Assembly: GCF_018614035.1 (NCBI RefSeq) | Contig: NZ_JAGGPA010000011.1 | Location: 62,001-126,000 of the forward strand | Direction of reading: 5' to 3' | DNA: 64,000 nucleotides | From: Streptomyces sp. ISL-96 | Lineage (GTDB): Bacteria; Actinomycetota; Actinomycetes; Streptomycetales; Streptomycetaceae | Shown here: in pieces, positions 8,136 through 16,214 of the stretch | Numbering within the stretch: position 1 is the first letter of the stretch | How the letters are laid out: each line of letters starts with the position of its first letter | Made by a program: the position numbers and the translations under genes | Notes under the pieces: model-generated | The model's database searches: none | What the model saw: the letters and a program-made list of their open reading frames with translations, nothing else | What the model was told of the DNA's origin: nothing

Positions 8136-9071
8136 ATGACGGTCTCCTTCGCACTTCTGCTGCTCGGTGTCGTCGCCGCCGTCGCGGCCCCGCGGCTGAT
8201 GTCGCGCGCCGACTGGCGGGAGCGCGAACCCGTGGTGGCCCTGTGGGTGTGGCAGTGCGTGGTGGCCGCCGTGCTGCTGTGCTTCGGCCTGTCGATGACG
8301 TTCAGCGCGGCCGCCGCCTGGCAGGCGGTACGGGGCCAGGTCTTCGCACCCGCTCCGCACGGCGTGGTGGAGGCGTACGCCCTTGCCGCGTACGGGCCTT
8401 GGTCCGCGGTCATCGCGGTGCTGCTGGCGTGCGGAGGCGCCTGGACGGCGGCGATGCTGACGCGGGAGATCCGCAGGACGCGTGTGAGGCGCGGGCAGCG
8501 GCGCGCGGAACTGCTCGTGCGCGCTCCGCTGCTGCCCGGCGAAGAGCCCGGCAGTGACCGGCTGGTCGTACTCGAAGGCGAGCGCCTCGACGCGTGGTGG
8601 CTGCCGGGCGCAACGCCCCGGCTGGTCATCACCACCGCCGCGTTGCGGCGCCTGAAGGGGCACCAGCTCGACGCCGTACTCGCCCATGAACAGGGACATG
8701 TCCGGGCCAGGCACGACTGGCTGCTGCACTGCGCGTCCGCTCTCGCGATCGGGTTCCCGCAGATCCCGGTGTTCGCGGCGTTCCGCGACGAGATGCACCG
8801 GCTGGTGGAGCTGGCCGCCGACGACGTGGCGTCGCGGCGCTTCGGCCGGCTGACGATCGCCCTCGCTCTGGTCGAACTCAACGAGGACCGCGGCGTGTTC
8901 GGCCCGTGCCCGACACCGCACGCCGAACTGCCGCAGCGCGTCGACCGGTTGCTGGCAGCGGCCCCGCGGCTCACCGCGGGCCGCCGGCTGCGGCTGACGG
9001 CCGCGGCCTCGCTCGTTCCCGCCGTACCGCTGCTGGTGGCGTTCGTGCCGGGGCTGAGCGCGCTGGGATAG
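8136..9071 (+). CDS. M56 family membrane metallopeptidase (BlaR1-like protease domain)
   Basis: A 311-residue protein with membrane helices at about 3-19, 34-58 and 89-108 and one near the C-terminus, around a zinc-protease core. The HExxH motif is HEQGH at residues 184-188 and the third ligand is probably E225 in LVELAADD. In BlaR1/MecR1 systems such a protease is paired with a BlaI/MecI repressor, but no BlaI-type gene lies nearby and there is no C-terminal sensor domain. It follows the DUF5134 gene by 81 bases and is likely cotranscribed with it. Confidence 0.82.
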   Translation: MTVSFALLLLGVVAAVAAPRLMSRADWREREPVVALWVWQCVVAAVLLCFGLSMTFSAAAAWQAVRGQVFAPAPHGVVEAYALAAYGPWSAVIAVLLACGGAWTAAMLTREIRRTRVRRGQRRAELLVRAPLLPGEEPGSDRLVVLEGERLDAWWLPGATPRLVITTAALRRLKGHQLDAVLAHEQGHVRARHDWLLHCASALAIGFPQIPVFAAFRDEMHRLVELAADDVASRRFGRLTIALALVELNEDRGVFGPCPTPHAELPQRVDRLLAAAPRLTAGRRLRLTAAASLVPAVPLLVAFVPGLSALG

Positions 9072-9152
9072 CCGGTGCGCGAAAACGGCCGCGGGATGAG
9101 CGCCCCGGCCCCGGGATGGCCGCGGGCACCGGCGGTGAGCGAGGATCTTTCC

Positions 9153-9875
9153 ATGCGCTCCTCCAGGCCGACTCAGCCACCCCAGCCGCCCCAGCCGCCC
9201 CAGTCGCCCCACCCATCCCGTCCGGAACGTCCGGCCCCCGTACGCGCGGCCGTTGTCCTTTCCGCTCTCTCGGTGGTCCTTCTGCTGCTGGTCGCGTTCG
9301 AGTGGCACCCCCTGGTCTCGTTCGACCGGTCGGTCGCGGACGTGTTGCACGACTCCGCGGTCGGCCACCCCGCCGTCACCCACACCAACCGGATCCTGTC
9401 CGACTGGGTGTGGGACCCGTGGACGATGCGTGCGCTGGTGGCCGTCGCCTGCGTTTGGCTGCTGCGGCAGCGGGAACGGCTTCTGGCGCTGTGGATCGCC
9501 GCCACCAGTGCGCTCGGCTCTCTCGTACAGCAGGGGCTCAAGGCAGCGGTCGGCCGTGAGCGGCCCGAGTGGCCGGATCCGGTCGACTCCGCGCACTTCT
9601 CGGCCTGGCCGTCGGGCCATGCGATGACGGCGGTGGTCACCTGCGGGCTGCTGGTGTGGCTGCTCGGGCTGCGCGGCGTGAATCCCCGGCTGCGCACCGC
9701 CGTGCTGGTGGTGGGGACGGTGTCCTGGCTGGGCGTCGGTGTGACCCGGCTGTATCTGGGCGTGCACTGGGTGTCCGACGTGCTGGGCGGCTGGTTGCTC
9801 GGAGGGGCCGTCGTCGCTCTTTCGGTGGTGGCGTACGGTCGCCTGGTCGCTTCCCGGGAAGGACCCTCCGTATGA
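9153..9875 (+). CDS. PAP2-superfamily membrane phosphatase
   Basis: A 240-residue integral membrane phosphatase acting on lipid phosphates such as undecaprenyl pyrophosphate or phosphatidate. The three signature motifs are present: KAAVGRERP, PSGHA, and TRLYLGVHWVSD (catalytic His near residue 203). A proline/glutamine-rich stretch (PPQPPQPPQ-like) precedes the first of about five membrane helices. I chose the ATG at 9153 for its GAGG site eight bases upstream; an ATG-like start at 9075 is possible. Its stop overlaps the ATG of the HAD gene (ATGA), so the two are translationally coupled. Confidence 0.82.
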   Translation: MRSSRPTQPPQPPQPPQSPHPSRPERPAPVRAAVVLSALSVVLLLLVAFEWHPLVSFDRSVADVLHDSAVGHPAVTHTNRILSDWVWDPWTMRALVAVACVWLLRQRERLLALWIAATSALGSLVQQGLKAAVGRERPEWPDPVDSAHFSAWPSGHAMTAVVTCGLLVWLLGLRGVNPRLRTAVLVVGTVSWLGVGVTRLYLGVHWVSDVLGGWLLGGAVVALSVVAYGRLVASREGPSV

Positions 9876-10567
9876 CGTTCAAGGGTGCGCTCTTCGACTT
9901 CTCCGGCACGTTGCTCAGGATCGAACCGACCGAGGTGTGGCTTCGCGCCGTTCTCGACCATGAGGGACTGTCCGTACCGCCGGACGACTTCGCACGGTAC
10001 GCACGGCAGTTGGAGGCGGCGGGGGCGCTGCCCGGCGGCGCGGATCCGCGGCGGGTGCCACCGCGTCTGGCCGAGCTGTGGGCCACTCGCGACGAGAGCG
10101 CGGAGCGGCACCGCGCCGCGTACACGGGTCTGGCCCGCCAGGTCGTCCTCCCCGACGCGCGTCTGTACGACGCCCTGTACGACCGCCACATGACGCCAAC
10201 CGCCTGGCGTCCGTACCCCGACGCCGCCGAGGTGCTCGGTGAACTGCGGCGGCGGGGCATCGGCGTCGCTGTCGTCAGCAACATCGGGTGGGACCTGCGG
10301 CCTGTCTTCCGTGCGCACGGGCTCGACGTGTGGGTGGACGCGTACGTCCTGTCGTACGAGCACGGCATCCAGAAGCCGGATCCGAGGCTTTTCAGGACCG
10401 CCTGCGAAGCGCTCGGCCACCATCCGCGCGATGTCCTGATGGTCGGTGACGACCGGCGTGCCGACGGGGGCGCGGCGGAACTGGGGTGCGCCGTGCACTT
10501 CGTGGACCATCTGCCGGCCGACGAGCGGCCCTCCGGGCTGCGCCCGGTGCTGAAGCTGGTGGGGTGA
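9872..10567 (+). CDS. HAD-superfamily hydrolase
   Basis: A 231-residue cytoplasmic phosphatase-like protein. Motif I is FDFSGTLL: the second, acid/base position is Ser instead of the usual Asp, which may weaken or alter phosphatase activity. Motif II is VVSNIGW (Ser/Thr position), motif III the Lys in HGIQKPD, and motif IV VGDDRRAD. The overlap ATGA with the PAP2 gene and the terminator after it make this the last gene of the run. Substrate unknown. Confidence 0.82.
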   Translation: MTFKGALFDFSGTLLRIEPTEVWLRAVLDHEGLSVPPDDFARYARQLEAAGALPGGADPRRVPPRLAELWATRDESAERHRAAYTGLARQVVLPDARLYDALYDRHMTPTAWRPYPDAAEVLGELRRRGIGVAVVSNIGWDLRPVFRAHGLDVWVDAYVLSYEHGIQKPDPRLFRTACEALGHHPRDVLMVGDDRRADGGAAELGCAVHFVDHLPADERPSGLRPVLKLVG

Positions 10568-10594
10568 GTGACGAGGGGCCGGGCATGGCGAAGC

Positions 10595-10633
10595 GTCCGT
10601 ATCCGGCGGTCCCCCGCGCCGCCGGACACGGAC
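10595..10633 (+). terminator. 15-bp hairpin after the HAD gene
   Basis: Arms of 15 bases (10595-10609 and 10619-10633) pair with a single mismatch around a nine-base loop, 28 bases past the HAD stop and before the TetR gene. Confidence 0.65.
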
Positions 10634-10722
10634 AACAAGCCCACAGAGGAGGCCCGGTGAGGCGACTGATGTGAGACCACTGAGTATATTGGCTACGGGC
10701 CAGTCAACGCAGGAGTTACAGA

Positions 10723-11364
10723 ATGACCCCGCGCAGCGCATCGGTCAATGAAGAGTTGCGTCGCCGTTCCCGGGAACGGCTGTTGCAGGCCACCGTGGAG
10801 CTCGTCGGGGAGCGCGGCTACGAGGCGACGACGCTCGGCGACATCGCGGACCGGGCCGGATCGGCGCGCGGACTGGTCTCGTACTACTTCCCCGGCAAAC
10901 GGCAGTTGCTGCAGTCGGCCGTTCACCGGTTGATGCACCGGACGCTCGAATCGGCTCTGGAGCGCGAGCCTCGCACTGACGACGGCCGCGAACTGCTGGC
11001 CCGCGCGATCGACGCCGTACTGGGTCTCGCCTGCGACCACCCGGTGCTCATGCGCACCCACATGGCGGGCATTCTCCAGGCCGAGGGCTTTGTGCAGTGT
11101 CCCGAACAGCGGCGGCTGGCGGAGCTGCTGCGGGGCGCTGTCGTGCGCTACGGATCGCCGGATGCGGACGCCGACTATCCGCTGCTGCGCGCGCTGCTGA
11201 TGGGCGCGGTGTTCGCCGTACTGCTGCCGGGTGCGCCGATGCCGCTCCCCAGCCTGCGGGCCGAGTTGTTCCAGCGGTACGGGCTGGACTGGGAACTCGG
11301 CGTACCGCCGGACGGAGAACCGCCCGGCGGCACACGCGTGCGGACCGTGGATCAGCGGCGGTAG
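10723..11364 (+). CDS. TetR family transcriptional regulator
   Basis: A 213-residue regulator with an N-terminal helix-turn-helix (about residues 20-60): ATVELVGERGYEATTLGDIA then SARGLVSYYFPGKRQLL, the standard TetR recognition-helix signature. The C-terminal ligand domain is divergent. A GGAG ribosome site lies nine bases before the ATG. A TTGGC-N5-GCCAG repeat in the leader (about 10690-10705) could be an autoregulatory operator. Its 3' end overlaps the convergent LVIVD gene by 13 bases. The target genes are not apparent. Confidence 0.85.
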   Translation: MTPRSASVNEELRRRSRERLLQATVELVGERGYEATTLGDIADRAGSARGLVSYYFPGKRQLLQSAVHRLMHRTLESALEREPRTDDGRELLARAIDAVLGLACDHPVLMRTHMAGILQAEGFVQCPEQRRLAELLRGAVVRYGSPDADADYPLLRALLMGAVFAVLLPGAPMPLPSLRAELFQRYGLDWELGVPPDGEPPGGTRVRTVDQRR

Positions 11365-12839
11365 TCGGGCTGCGTCTGCACATTGAGCTCGTGCAGCCGG
11401 ACCCTCTTGGCGCCGTCGGTGCGCTTGTCGTTGAGCTTCAGGACGTCGAAGCCCTTCGCCATGTCGTTGGAGTAGATGTAGCCGTTGTAGTAGTACGCCG
11501 ACCAGGAACCGGCGGTGACCCTGGCCGTCGCGCTGACGGGGCCGCGCTCGAAGAAGGCGATCTCCTCGGGCTTGGACGAGTCGGTGAAGTCCCAGACGGA
11601 CAGGCCGCCCTGGTACCAGGCCTGGACCATGATGTCCTTGCCCTCGACCGGGATCAGCGAGCCGTTGTGGGCGACACAGTTCTCATGGGCGGCCTGGTGA
11701 CGGTCGATCTTGAAGTAGCTCCGGAAGACCAGCTTCCGCTCGTCGCCCTTGCCGGTGATGTCGTAGATGCCGTCGGCGCCGCGCTTCGGGCCGGTGGCCT
11801 CGTTGCAGGTGGCGGCGCTGCCGCCACCGAGCTCGTCGGTGAAGACGACCTTGTCGGCCTTCTGGTTGAAGGTCGCCGAGTGCCAGAACGCGAAGTTGAC
11901 GTTGTCCTGGACGCGGTCGATGACCCTGGGCTTCTCCGGGTCCTCGATGTCGAAGATGATGCCGTCGCCCATGCAGGCGCCGGCGGCCAGGTCCTTCGAG
12001 GGCAGCACGGTGATGTCGTGGCAGCCGGAGGTCTTGGAGACGCCCGGGTTGGTGGGCGCGCCCGGGTTTCCGCCGTCCGGGAAGAGCACCGGGAAGTTCA
12101 CGATCGCTGACTTCTCGGGGGCACCGCGCGGCACTTTGATGATGGAGATGCCGTCGTGCGGAGGCTGGCAGTCCGGGAAGGTGTCGCTCGGCGAGTACGA
12201 GGAGACGTAGACGTAGACGTTGCGCCCGTCCGGCACCAGGGTGTGCGTGTGCGAACCGCAGGCGGTCTCGACAGCGGCGACGTACTGCGGGTTGCTCTTG
12301 TCGCTGATGTCGAAGATCTTCATGCCCTCCCAGGAGGACTTCTCCGTCGCGGGCTGCGACGTGCTCGCGCACGAGTTGTCGTTGCGCGAGGAGTCCGTGG
12401 AGAGGAAGAGCAGGTTTCCGGAGACGGAAATGTCGTTCTGCGAACCGGGACACAGCACCTGGGAGACCGTCTTCGGGGCCTTGGGGTTGCTGATGTCGAG
12501 GATGCGGAAACCGTCGTAGTTTCCGGAGAAGGCGTACTTGCCCTGGAACGCCAGGTCCGAGTTGGTGCCCTTGATCGCGTCCTTGGGGACGTTCACGAGG
12601 TGCTCGATGTTGTCGCTGTGGACGATCTCGTCCACGCCGGGTATCTCGCCGCTCTCGATGGCGGCCCTGGCTTCGGCCTGCTGCGAGGTGCTCAGGCTCT
12701 CCTTCTTCGCGGGCGCGTCCCCGGGGTCGGGGGTAGCGGCCGCGGGACCGGCCGTCAGCAGGGTGGCGATGAGTCCGGCCGCGGCTGTAGCCACGCCCAG
12801 GCGTCTGCGCCGCACGCGGGTGATGTGCAACGAGGTCAC
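11352..12839 (-). CDS. Secreted LVIVD-repeat beta-propeller protein
   Basis: A 495-residue exported protein. The N-terminus has twin-arginine-like basic residues (RVRRRRLG) and a hydrophobic core ending AGPAAATPD, a clear signal peptide. Repeats of the form FRILDISNPKAPKTVS and MKIFDISDKSNPQYVAA are LVIVD repeats that build a propeller. I use the GTG at 12839, which follows GGGAGGA; an upstream in-frame ATG would add 26 residues before the signal. It is divergent from the DUF305 lipoprotein gene; this pairing recurs in actinobacteria, and the role is unknown. Confidence 0.82.
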   Translation of the reverse strand: MTSLHITRVRRRRLGVATAAAGLIATLLTAGPAAATPDPGDAPAKKESLSTSQQAEARAAIESGEIPGVDEIVHSDNIEHLVNVPKDAIKGTNSDLAFQGKYAFSGNYDGFRILDISNPKAPKTVSQVLCPGSQNDISVSGNLLFLSTDSSRNDNSCASTSQPATEKSSWEGMKIFDISDKSNPQYVAAVETACGSHTHTLVPDGRNVYVYVSSYSPSDTFPDCQPPHDGISIIKVPRGAPEKSAIVNFPVLFPDGGNPGAPTNPGVSKTSGCHDITVLPSKDLAAGACMGDGIIFDIEDPEKPRVIDRVQDNVNFAFWHSATFNQKADKVVFTDELGGGSAATCNEATGPKRGADGIYDITGKGDERKLVFRSYFKIDRHQAAHENCVAHNGSLIPVEGKDIMVQAWYQGGLSVWDFTDSSKPEEIAFFERGPVSATARVTAGSWSAYYYNGYIYSNDMAKGFDVLKLNDKRTDGAKRVRLHELNVQTQPDYRR

Positions 12840-13016
12840 TGCGTCCTCCCTTGTATCCGTTCGCAGTTGAACGGTTGAGACACCCCGGCAGTATCGTCGT
12901 TTGCATGCACATCTCAACAGATGGCAACGAAGAGATAATGAAAGTTATTGATCACCAGTGCGCGGAAGCGTGCTAAGAACGGGCATCAACTACCCCATGT
13001 CCCTCAGGAGGTCGCC

Positions 13017-13697
13017 GTGTTGATCCGCCGCCAGTCCACGCGCGCCCGGAGACCGGGAACGCACAGAGCCGCACACGCGGCGGCGGCGGTCGCGGTGGCC
13101 GCCGTGCTGGGCCTCGGGGCATGTGACGCGGGCGGCGAGACCCCGCCGAAGGGCAAGGCGGCCGCCGGGCCTTCGGTGGTCGCGCCGGGCAAGCCGGGTG
13201 AACCCGCGAAGACCATGTCGGCCCAGGAGGCGGCGAAGGCGCTGCCCGACGGCTCGCCCAACGGGGCGGACTTCACGTACGCGCGGATGATGATCGAGCA
13301 TCACCGCCAGGCGCTGGTGATGGCGGAACTCGCGCCGAAGCGGGCCCAGTCGGCGAAGGTCAAGGGGCTGGCCGAGCGGATCGCGGGGGCCCAGGGGCCG
13401 GAGATCGCCGCCATGCAGGGGTGGCTCGACAACAACGGCGGCAAGAAGCACAAGGGCGGCCACGACCACGGCGCGATGCCGGGGATGGCCACGGACAAGC
13501 AGCTCGCACAGTTGCGCGAGGCCGAGGGCAAGGACTTCGACCGGCTCTTCCTGAAGCTGATGATCACTCATCACCAGGGCGCGGTCGACATGGCGACCGA
13601 GGTCCTGTCGCAGGGGAACAACGTCCAGGTCGAGGAGATGGCGACCGACGTGCTCGCGCAGCAGACCGCCGAGATCGGCAGGATGCGCGACATGTAA
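13017..13697 (+). CDS. DUF305 lipoprotein
   Basis: A 226-residue lipoprotein: basic N-terminus, hydrophobic stretch and the lipobox LGLGACD with Cys near residue 37. Two DUF305 modules follow, with signature histidine pairs ARMMIEHHRQALVMA and LKLMITHHQGAVDMA, plus a loop KKHKGGHDHGAMPGM. These histidines and methionines suggest metal (often copper) binding; this is inferred from composition. The GTG at 13017 follows AGGAGG. Its 177-base divergent promoter region is shared with the LVIVD gene, so the two extracytoplasmic proteins probably work together. Confidence 0.85.
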   Translation: MLIRRQSTRARRPGTHRAAHAAAAVAVAAVLGLGACDAGGETPPKGKAAAGPSVVAPGKPGEPAKTMSAQEAAKALPDGSPNGADFTYARMMIEHHRQALVMAELAPKRAQSAKVKGLAERIAGAQGPEIAAMQGWLDNNGGKKHKGGHDHGAMPGMATDKQLAQLREAEGKDFDRLFLKLMITHHQGAVDMATEVLSQGNNVQVEEMATDVLAQQTAEIGRMRDM

Positions 13698-13726
13698 GGG
13701 CGGCCGCGATTGATGCCGGGGGACGC

Positions 13727-14230
13727 CTAGCGGCGGTTGTGGCGGGGCGGCAGATGGCCCTCGTCACGCGCGCTCGCGATCAGCCTGAGCGACTTGCGCC
13801 GGCTGCGGCCTGTCGCGCACATCACCGCGAGCACCGGGTCCTGCCCCGCCTGCTGGGCCGCCCGGTACGCCTGAGCCGCGATACGCCGCCCCGCCTTGCC
13901 GCCGGGCCAGGACGGGCGGGCGCGCCTGACGGGCGGCGGCTTCGGCTCGGATGCCTGTGTGGCGGGCGTACGCGGCGGGTCCTCGGCGACCACCCGGCAG
14001 GCGCCGCCGAGCGGCCCTTCGACCCACTCCGCGGCCGCCGTGAAACCGCCCAGCGGCAGATCGGCGCGTACCTCCTCGACGGTGATCCGCTCCGCGGACA
14101 TCGCGGCCAGTACGTCGATCCTGGCGCCGTCGGCGAAGGTGAGCCGGACGTTGAACCAGGCGGGCCGTACCGGCTCCACCCCATTCGGTTCATAATGGTT
14201 GTTAACGTCAAAAAAGGTACTTTCCAGCAC
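13727..14230 (-). CDS. DUF6214 family protein
   Basis: A 167-residue soluble protein that I recognise as the Streptomyces DUF6214 family, function unknown. The N-terminal half has the block AWFNVRLTFADGARIDVLAAM; a proline-rich linker near residue 95 leads to a basic, helical C-terminal half (RRIAAQAYRAAQQAGQDPV). The GTG at 14230 has no clear ribosome site, so the message may be leaderless. The leader around 14190-14225 is unusually AT-rich for this window and probably holds the promoter. Confidence 0.65.
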   Translation of the reverse strand: MLESTFFDVNNHYEPNGVEPVRPAWFNVRLTFADGARIDVLAAMSAERITVEEVRADLPLGGFTAAAEWVEGPLGGACRVVAEDPPRTPATQASEPKPPPVRRARPSWPGGKAGRRIAAQAYRAAQQAGQDPVLAVMCATGRSRRKSLRLIASARDEGHLPPRHNRR

Positions 14231-14369
14231 GGTGAGAACGTAACCCCACCCCGCGCGGGGTCCGCCACGGCGCGCACGCGGGTACGCCGTAAGGCACCCC
14301 CTCAGAGCATCTCCCCCGGCCCGCCGATCGATGCCATGCTGGAGACCTTCGCGGGAAGGAGCCCCCGCC

Positions 14370-15731
14370 GTGCTTCGAGTCGCAGTGATCGGTTCAGGCC
14401 CCAGCGGGGTCTACGCCGCGCAGGCTTTGGTGCAGCAGGACGCGGTGCCCGACGTGCACGTACACGTACTGGACCGGCTGCCCTGTCCGTACGGACTGGT
14501 GCGTTACGGCGTCGCACCGGACCACGAGAAGATCAAGTCGCTCCAGGGCAGTCTGCGCACCGTGCTCGAACACGAGCGGATCACCTTCGTCGGCCATGCC
14601 GAGGTGGGAACGGCCGGGCTCACCTGTGCGCGGCTGCTGGAGCTCTACCACGCGGTGGTGTACTGCGTCGGGGCCGCGACCGACCGCAGGCTCGGCATTC
14701 CCGGCGAGGACCTGCCGGGGAGCTGTTCGGCCACCGATTTCGTCTCCTGGTACAGCGCGCATCCGGACGCGTCCGCGAACGGGTTCGCTCTGGGCGCGCG
14801 TTCGGCCGTCGTCATCGGCGTGGGCAATGTGGCGGTGGACGTCGCCCGCATCCTGGCGCGCGGCGCGCACGAGCTGCGGCCCACCGATGTGCCGCAGCCG
14901 GCGCTCGACGTGCTGGCACGCAGCCAAGTTCGTGATGTGCACATGGTGGGCAGGCGCGGCCCTTCGCAGGCGAAGTTCACCACCAAGGAACTCCGGGAGC
15001 TCGGCACCCTGCCGGACGCGGGAGTGGTCGTACGGCCCGAGGAGCTCGCCCTGGATCCGGCGTACGCCGATCCCGAGTCGGCCGTCGCTGTGGCCCTGCC
15101 CGCCGTGAACCGGCGCAACGTCGAGGTACTGCGGGGCTGGGCCGCGGACGGCGACGGACAGCGGGCCCGCCGCATCCATCTGCGGTTCTTCCTGCGGCCG
15201 GTGGAGGTGCTGGAGGAGAACGGGCGGGCAGCGGGGGTGCGCTTCGAGCGCACGGTGCCCGACGGGAGCGGCGGCGTACGCGGCACGGGGACGTACGAGG
15301 ACATCGAGGCACAGCTGGTGCTGCGGTCGGTCGGCTACCGGGGGGCGCCGATCCCTGGGCTGCCGTTCGACCCGGGCAGCGGGACGGTGCCGCACGCCGC
15401 GGGGCGCGTTCTGCGGGACGGTGTGCCGTCACCGGGCGAGTACGTCGCGGGCTGGATCAAGCGGGGTCCGACCGGCGTCATCGGCACCAACCGGCCGTGC
15501 GCCAAGGAGACGGTGGCTTCGCTCCTCGCCGACGCGCCGACGCTCGCCGCCCGCCCGCTCGTGGACGACCCGCTCGACGCGCTGCGGGACTCGGGGATCC
15601 GCCCGGTCGTGTGGAACGACTGGCGGGCGATCGAGGCGGCGGAGGCGGCGCTGGGCGTCTCGCTGGGCCGCCGGTCGGTGAAGCTCCACGACTGGGAGGG
15701 ACTGCTGGCCGCCGCGCACGGCGGGAACTGA
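14370..15731 (+). CDS. FAD-dependent ferredoxin--NADP+ reductase (FprA/adrenodoxin-reductase type)
   Basis: A 453-residue flavoprotein that passes electrons between NADPH and ferredoxin. The FAD-binding loop is VIGSGPSGVYAAQAL at the N-terminus, followed by CPYGLVRYGVAPDH, a hallmark of the adrenodoxin-reductase group. The NADP-binding loop is VIGVGNVAVDVARIL near residue 150, and the C-terminal GWIKRGPTGVIGTN closes the FAD site. The GTG at 14370 follows GGAAGGAG. No ferredoxin or P450 gene is adjacent, so its redox partner lies elsewhere. Confidence 0.9.
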   Translation: MLRVAVIGSGPSGVYAAQALVQQDAVPDVHVHVLDRLPCPYGLVRYGVAPDHEKIKSLQGSLRTVLEHERITFVGHAEVGTAGLTCARLLELYHAVVYCVGAATDRRLGIPGEDLPGSCSATDFVSWYSAHPDASANGFALGARSAVVIGVGNVAVDVARILARGAHELRPTDVPQPALDVLARSQVRDVHMVGRRGPSQAKFTTKELRELGTLPDAGVVVRPEELALDPAYADPESAVAVALPAVNRRNVEVLRGWAADGDGQRARRIHLRFFLRPVEVLEENGRAAGVRFERTVPDGSGGVRGTGTYEDIEAQLVLRSVGYRGAPIPGLPFDPGSGTVPHAAGRVLRDGVPSPGEYVAGWIKRGPTGVIGTNRPCAKETVASLLADAPTLAARPLVDDPLDALRDSGIRPVVWNDWRAIEAAEAALGVSLGRRSVKLHDWEGLLAAAHGGN

Positions 15732-15740
15732 GCGGGCGCG

Positions 15741-16094
15741 TCAGCCGTCGGTGCCGAGCCGGTCCGCCTCCAGGGCCGCCGCCTCCAGCACGCGGTCGAT
15801 GAGGCCGGGGAAGAGCGCTTCCAGGTCCTCGCGGCGCAGCCCGTTGAGCTTGGCCGTACCCCGGTAGGCCTGCCGGATGACTCCGCTCTCCCGCAGAACG
15901 CGGAAGTGGTGGGTGGTCGTGGACTTGGTGACGGGGAGCGTGAAGTACGAGCAGGACAGCTCGGAGTCGGCCACCGCCATTTCGCGGACGATGAGCAGGC
16001 GCATCGGGTCGGACAGCGCGTGGAGCACCCCTTCGAGGCGGATCTCGTCGCGCGTGGGGTGCGCGAGTTCACGCGTACTCGTTGCGGTGTTCAC
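15741..16094 (-). CDS. ArsR family winged-helix regulator
   Basis: A 117-residue DNA-binding protein. The winged helix covers about residues 20-90 with the recognition segment KSTTTHHFRVLRESGVI. No CxC metal-binding motif is visible at the metallosensor position, so it may sense something else, for example a redox signal. The GTG at 16094 has GGAG upstream. It follows the old-yellow-enzyme gene on the same strand, separated by a strong hairpin, and both genes have palindromes in their leaders, so this protein may control the oxidoreductase. Confidence 0.82.
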   Translation of the reverse strand: MNTATSTRELAHPTRDEIRLEGVLHALSDPMRLLIVREMAVADSELSCSYFTLPVTKSTTTHHFRVLRESGVIRQAYRGTAKLNGLRREDLEALFPGLIDRVLEAAALEADRLGTDG

Positions 16095-16114
16095 GGCGTC
16101 TCCAGTTCGTCCGG

Positions 16115-16141
16115 GGTACCAATGGTACGACGCCCGTCGTA
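16115..16141. promoter_or_regulatory. Overlapping palindromes in the ArsR gene leader
   Basis: GGTACC-AAT-GGTACG (16115-16130) overlaps TACGAC-GCCC-GTCGTA (16126-16141), 21-47 bases upstream of the ArsR GTG. They are probable operators, perhaps autoregulatory; no binding evidence exists here. Confidence 0.45.
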
Positions 16142-16173
16142 GTTTGGCGTTCGACGTTCTTCGTTCGTACGCG

Positions 16174-16209
16174 CCTCTGGGGGCACGGCGGCCGCCGTGC
16201 CCCCAGAGG
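16174..16209 (-). terminator. Perfect 18-bp palindrome after the OYE gene
   Basis: CCTCTGGGGGCACGGCGG is followed immediately by its full reverse complement. It starts six bases beyond the stop of the flavin oxidoreductase gene and should act as its terminator. Confidence 0.8.
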
Positions 16210-16214
16210 GCTGC

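Noticed and set aside
9166..9220. Repeated CCNCAGCCGCCCCAG-like units as a tandem repeat element
   Set aside because: They encode the Pro/Gln-rich N-terminus of the PAP2 protein; simple coding repeat, not a separate element.
8079..9767. Long minus-strand frame opposite the M56 and PAP2 genes
   Set aside because: Low-complexity His/Arg/Gln-rich translation, no start signal; real proteases and phosphatases are on the other strand.
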